From Pseudomonadota bacterium (lineage in GTDB: Bacteria; Pseudomonadota; Gammaproteobacteria; Burkholderiales; Burkholderiaceae), in assembly GCA_023441105.1 (NCBI GenBank), contig JAEZQX010000396.1, positions 1 to 13,191 of the forward strand: a stretch of 13,191 bases of DNA. Direction: 5' to 3'. Below are positions 12,328-13,191 of the stretch, piece after piece. The position numbers and the translations under genes are program-made. The notes under the pieces are model-generated. The model was not told the DNA's origin. It ran no database searches and saw only the letters and a program-made list of their open reading frames with translations. Position 1 is the stretch's first letter. The number at the start of each line of letters is the position of its first letter.

Positions 12328-13191
12328 GAGCCCTAGGCAGGCGCACGACGAAGCGGCTGCCGCCACCATCGCGCGGCTCGCAGCGGACATCTCCGCCATG
12401 GGCTTCGGCAATCTGCCTGACCAATGCCAGGCCGAGACCCACGCCACCCGCCTGCTCCGAATAGCCCTCGATGCGATAGAACGGCTCGAAGATCTTCTCG
12501 CGGGCGTGCTCCGGAACGCCCGGACCGCGGTCCAGGACTTCGAGCGTGAGCTCGTCGCCGGCGCCCCCCCCCCGCAGCGTCACCGTGACCTATCCGTTCG
12601 CCGCGCCGCCGTGGCGGCGCGCGTTTTCCAGCAGGTTGCGCACCAGCCGTCGCAGCAGCCGGCCGTCGCCGATCAAGGTCATGCCGCTGCCGCCGGCCGC
12701 ACCCTGCCCTTCGGCCACCGCGACCTCGGCGCCGACCCGGCTGGCCTCCTCCGCGGCGAGCCCGGCGAGATCGACCTCCTCGCGCGCCGGCTGCGCCGTC
12801 TCGAGGCGGCTTGCCAGCAGGATCTCGTCCACCAGCTGGTCGAGCTCGCCGATGTTGCGGCGGAGCTCGTCGGCGAGCTGGCCCGGATCGGCCGGCTGCG
12901 ACAGCAGCAGTTCGGTCGCCATGCGGATGCGCGCCAGCGGCGAGCGCAATTCGTGCGAGGCATTCGCGAGGAGCCGCTTCTGGCTGGCAAGCAGTGCCTC
13001 CTGCCGGCTGACGAGCCCCTCGATCCGCGACGCCGAGGCGTTGAAGCTGCGCGCGAGCGCCGCCACTTCGTCGCGGCCTTCCACGGCGACCCGGGCCGCG
13101 AGATCGCCGCGACCCTGCTGGTCGACGCCCCACTGCAGCTTCTCCAGCCGGCGCGTGATCCGGCGCGAAACCGGCCAGGCCACCAGCGCAC
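12305..13191 (-). pseudogene. Sensor histidine kinase, interrupted by in-frame TAG, N-terminus beyond window
   Basis: C-terminal part of a membrane two-component sensor kinase. The frame is open at the window edge (end of a membrane segment, ALVAWPVSRRITRRLEKLQ), followed by HAMP (to about 13050) and HisKA with the phospho-acceptor His codon at 12953-12955 (ANASHELRSP). The N box NLLENARRH is at about 12611-12637. A TAG at 12592-12590 then stops the frame. The same frame, with no shift, continues as VTVTLRGGG with the G1 box DRGPGVP, F box FEPFYR and G2 box GGVGLGLAL (12422-12448) to TGA at 12305-12307. One base change, for example CAG to TAG, explains the break. GTG 12583 with AGG 5 nt before it could restart a 92-residue fragment, but that splits the ATP-binding lobe. 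Broken gene, sequencing error, or stop readthrough; the first two are likelier. Cognate regulator is presumably outside the window. Confidence 0.85.
12564..12573. repeat. Homopolymer of ten C (ten G in the kinase sense)
   Basis: Ten consecutive C bases inside the kinase frame, coding Gly residues in the loop after the N box, 17 nt from the premature TAG. Such tracts are slippage- and error-prone, but at the given length the frame is kept. Confidence 0.9.

Noticed and set aside
12564..12592. Frameshift at the C tract as the cause of the kinase break
   Set aside because: The frame before TAG and the frame carrying G1/F/G2 are the same, so the tract keeps phase and only the TAG interrupts.
1..13191. 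CRISPR array, tRNA, insertion sequence, attachment site or toxin-antitoxin pair
   Set aside because: I looked for repeated spaced units, tRNA-like cloverleaf segments, transposase motifs and terminal inverted repeats and found none; only short two-copy repeats occur.

Overview
The window reads as a GC-rich betaproteobacterial chromosome, most likely Burkholderiales. The basis is the RppH C-terminal half with an Ala/Pro-rich tail, two Bug-type (tripartite tricarboxylate) periplasmic receptors, a LysR regulator and a histidine kinase of familiar betaproteobacterial type, plus strong G/C third-position bias in every real gene. Species cannot be fixed from this.

Layout: (1) 1-518 (+), 3' part of rppH, a housekeeping RNA 5'-pyrophosphohydrolase. 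(2) 796-3572 (+), an Fe(II)/2-oxoglutarate dioxygenase of the TauD/TfdA family, an SDR dehydrogenase overlapping its stop by ATGA, then a Bug receptor after a GC hairpin. (3) 3616-4524 (-) and 4554-5315 (+), a LysR regulator divergent from a second SDR with only 29 bp between start codons. (4) 5364-8137 (-), a tight three-gene operon read right to left: third SDR, Ldh_2-type (malate/L-lactate dehydrogenase family) oxidoreductase, D-2-hydroxyacid dehydrogenase. (5) 8441-9397 (+), a second, CtBP-like 2-hydroxyacid dehydrogenase, divergent from that operon across 303 bp. (6) 9452-10432 (-) and 10507-12327 (+), a second Bug receptor divergent from a CocE/NonD-type alpha/beta hydrolase. (7) 12305-13191 (-), the C-terminal part of a sensor histidine kinase interrupted by one in-frame TAG, overlapping the hydrolase tail to tail by 23 bp.

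The block from about 796 to 12327 looks like a catabolic cluster. Receptors capture a small carboxylate-like solute, a hydrolase opens an ester or amide, a dioxygenase hydroxylates or cleaves C-X bonds, and six NAD(P)-linked oxidoreductases process the hydroxy/keto intermediates. The pairing of a D-2-hydroxyacid dehydrogenase with an Ldh_2 enzyme by a 4-nt overlap suggests handling of both enantiomers of a 2-hydroxy acid through the shared 2-keto acid. The actual substrate is not readable from the sequence.

No RNA genes, insertion sequences, CRISPR arrays, phage genes or defence systems were seen. I see no clearly novel system. The best second-look items are the broken kinase, the enantiomer-handling operon, the compact LysR/SDR junction with a dyad, and the GC hairpins at gene junctions.
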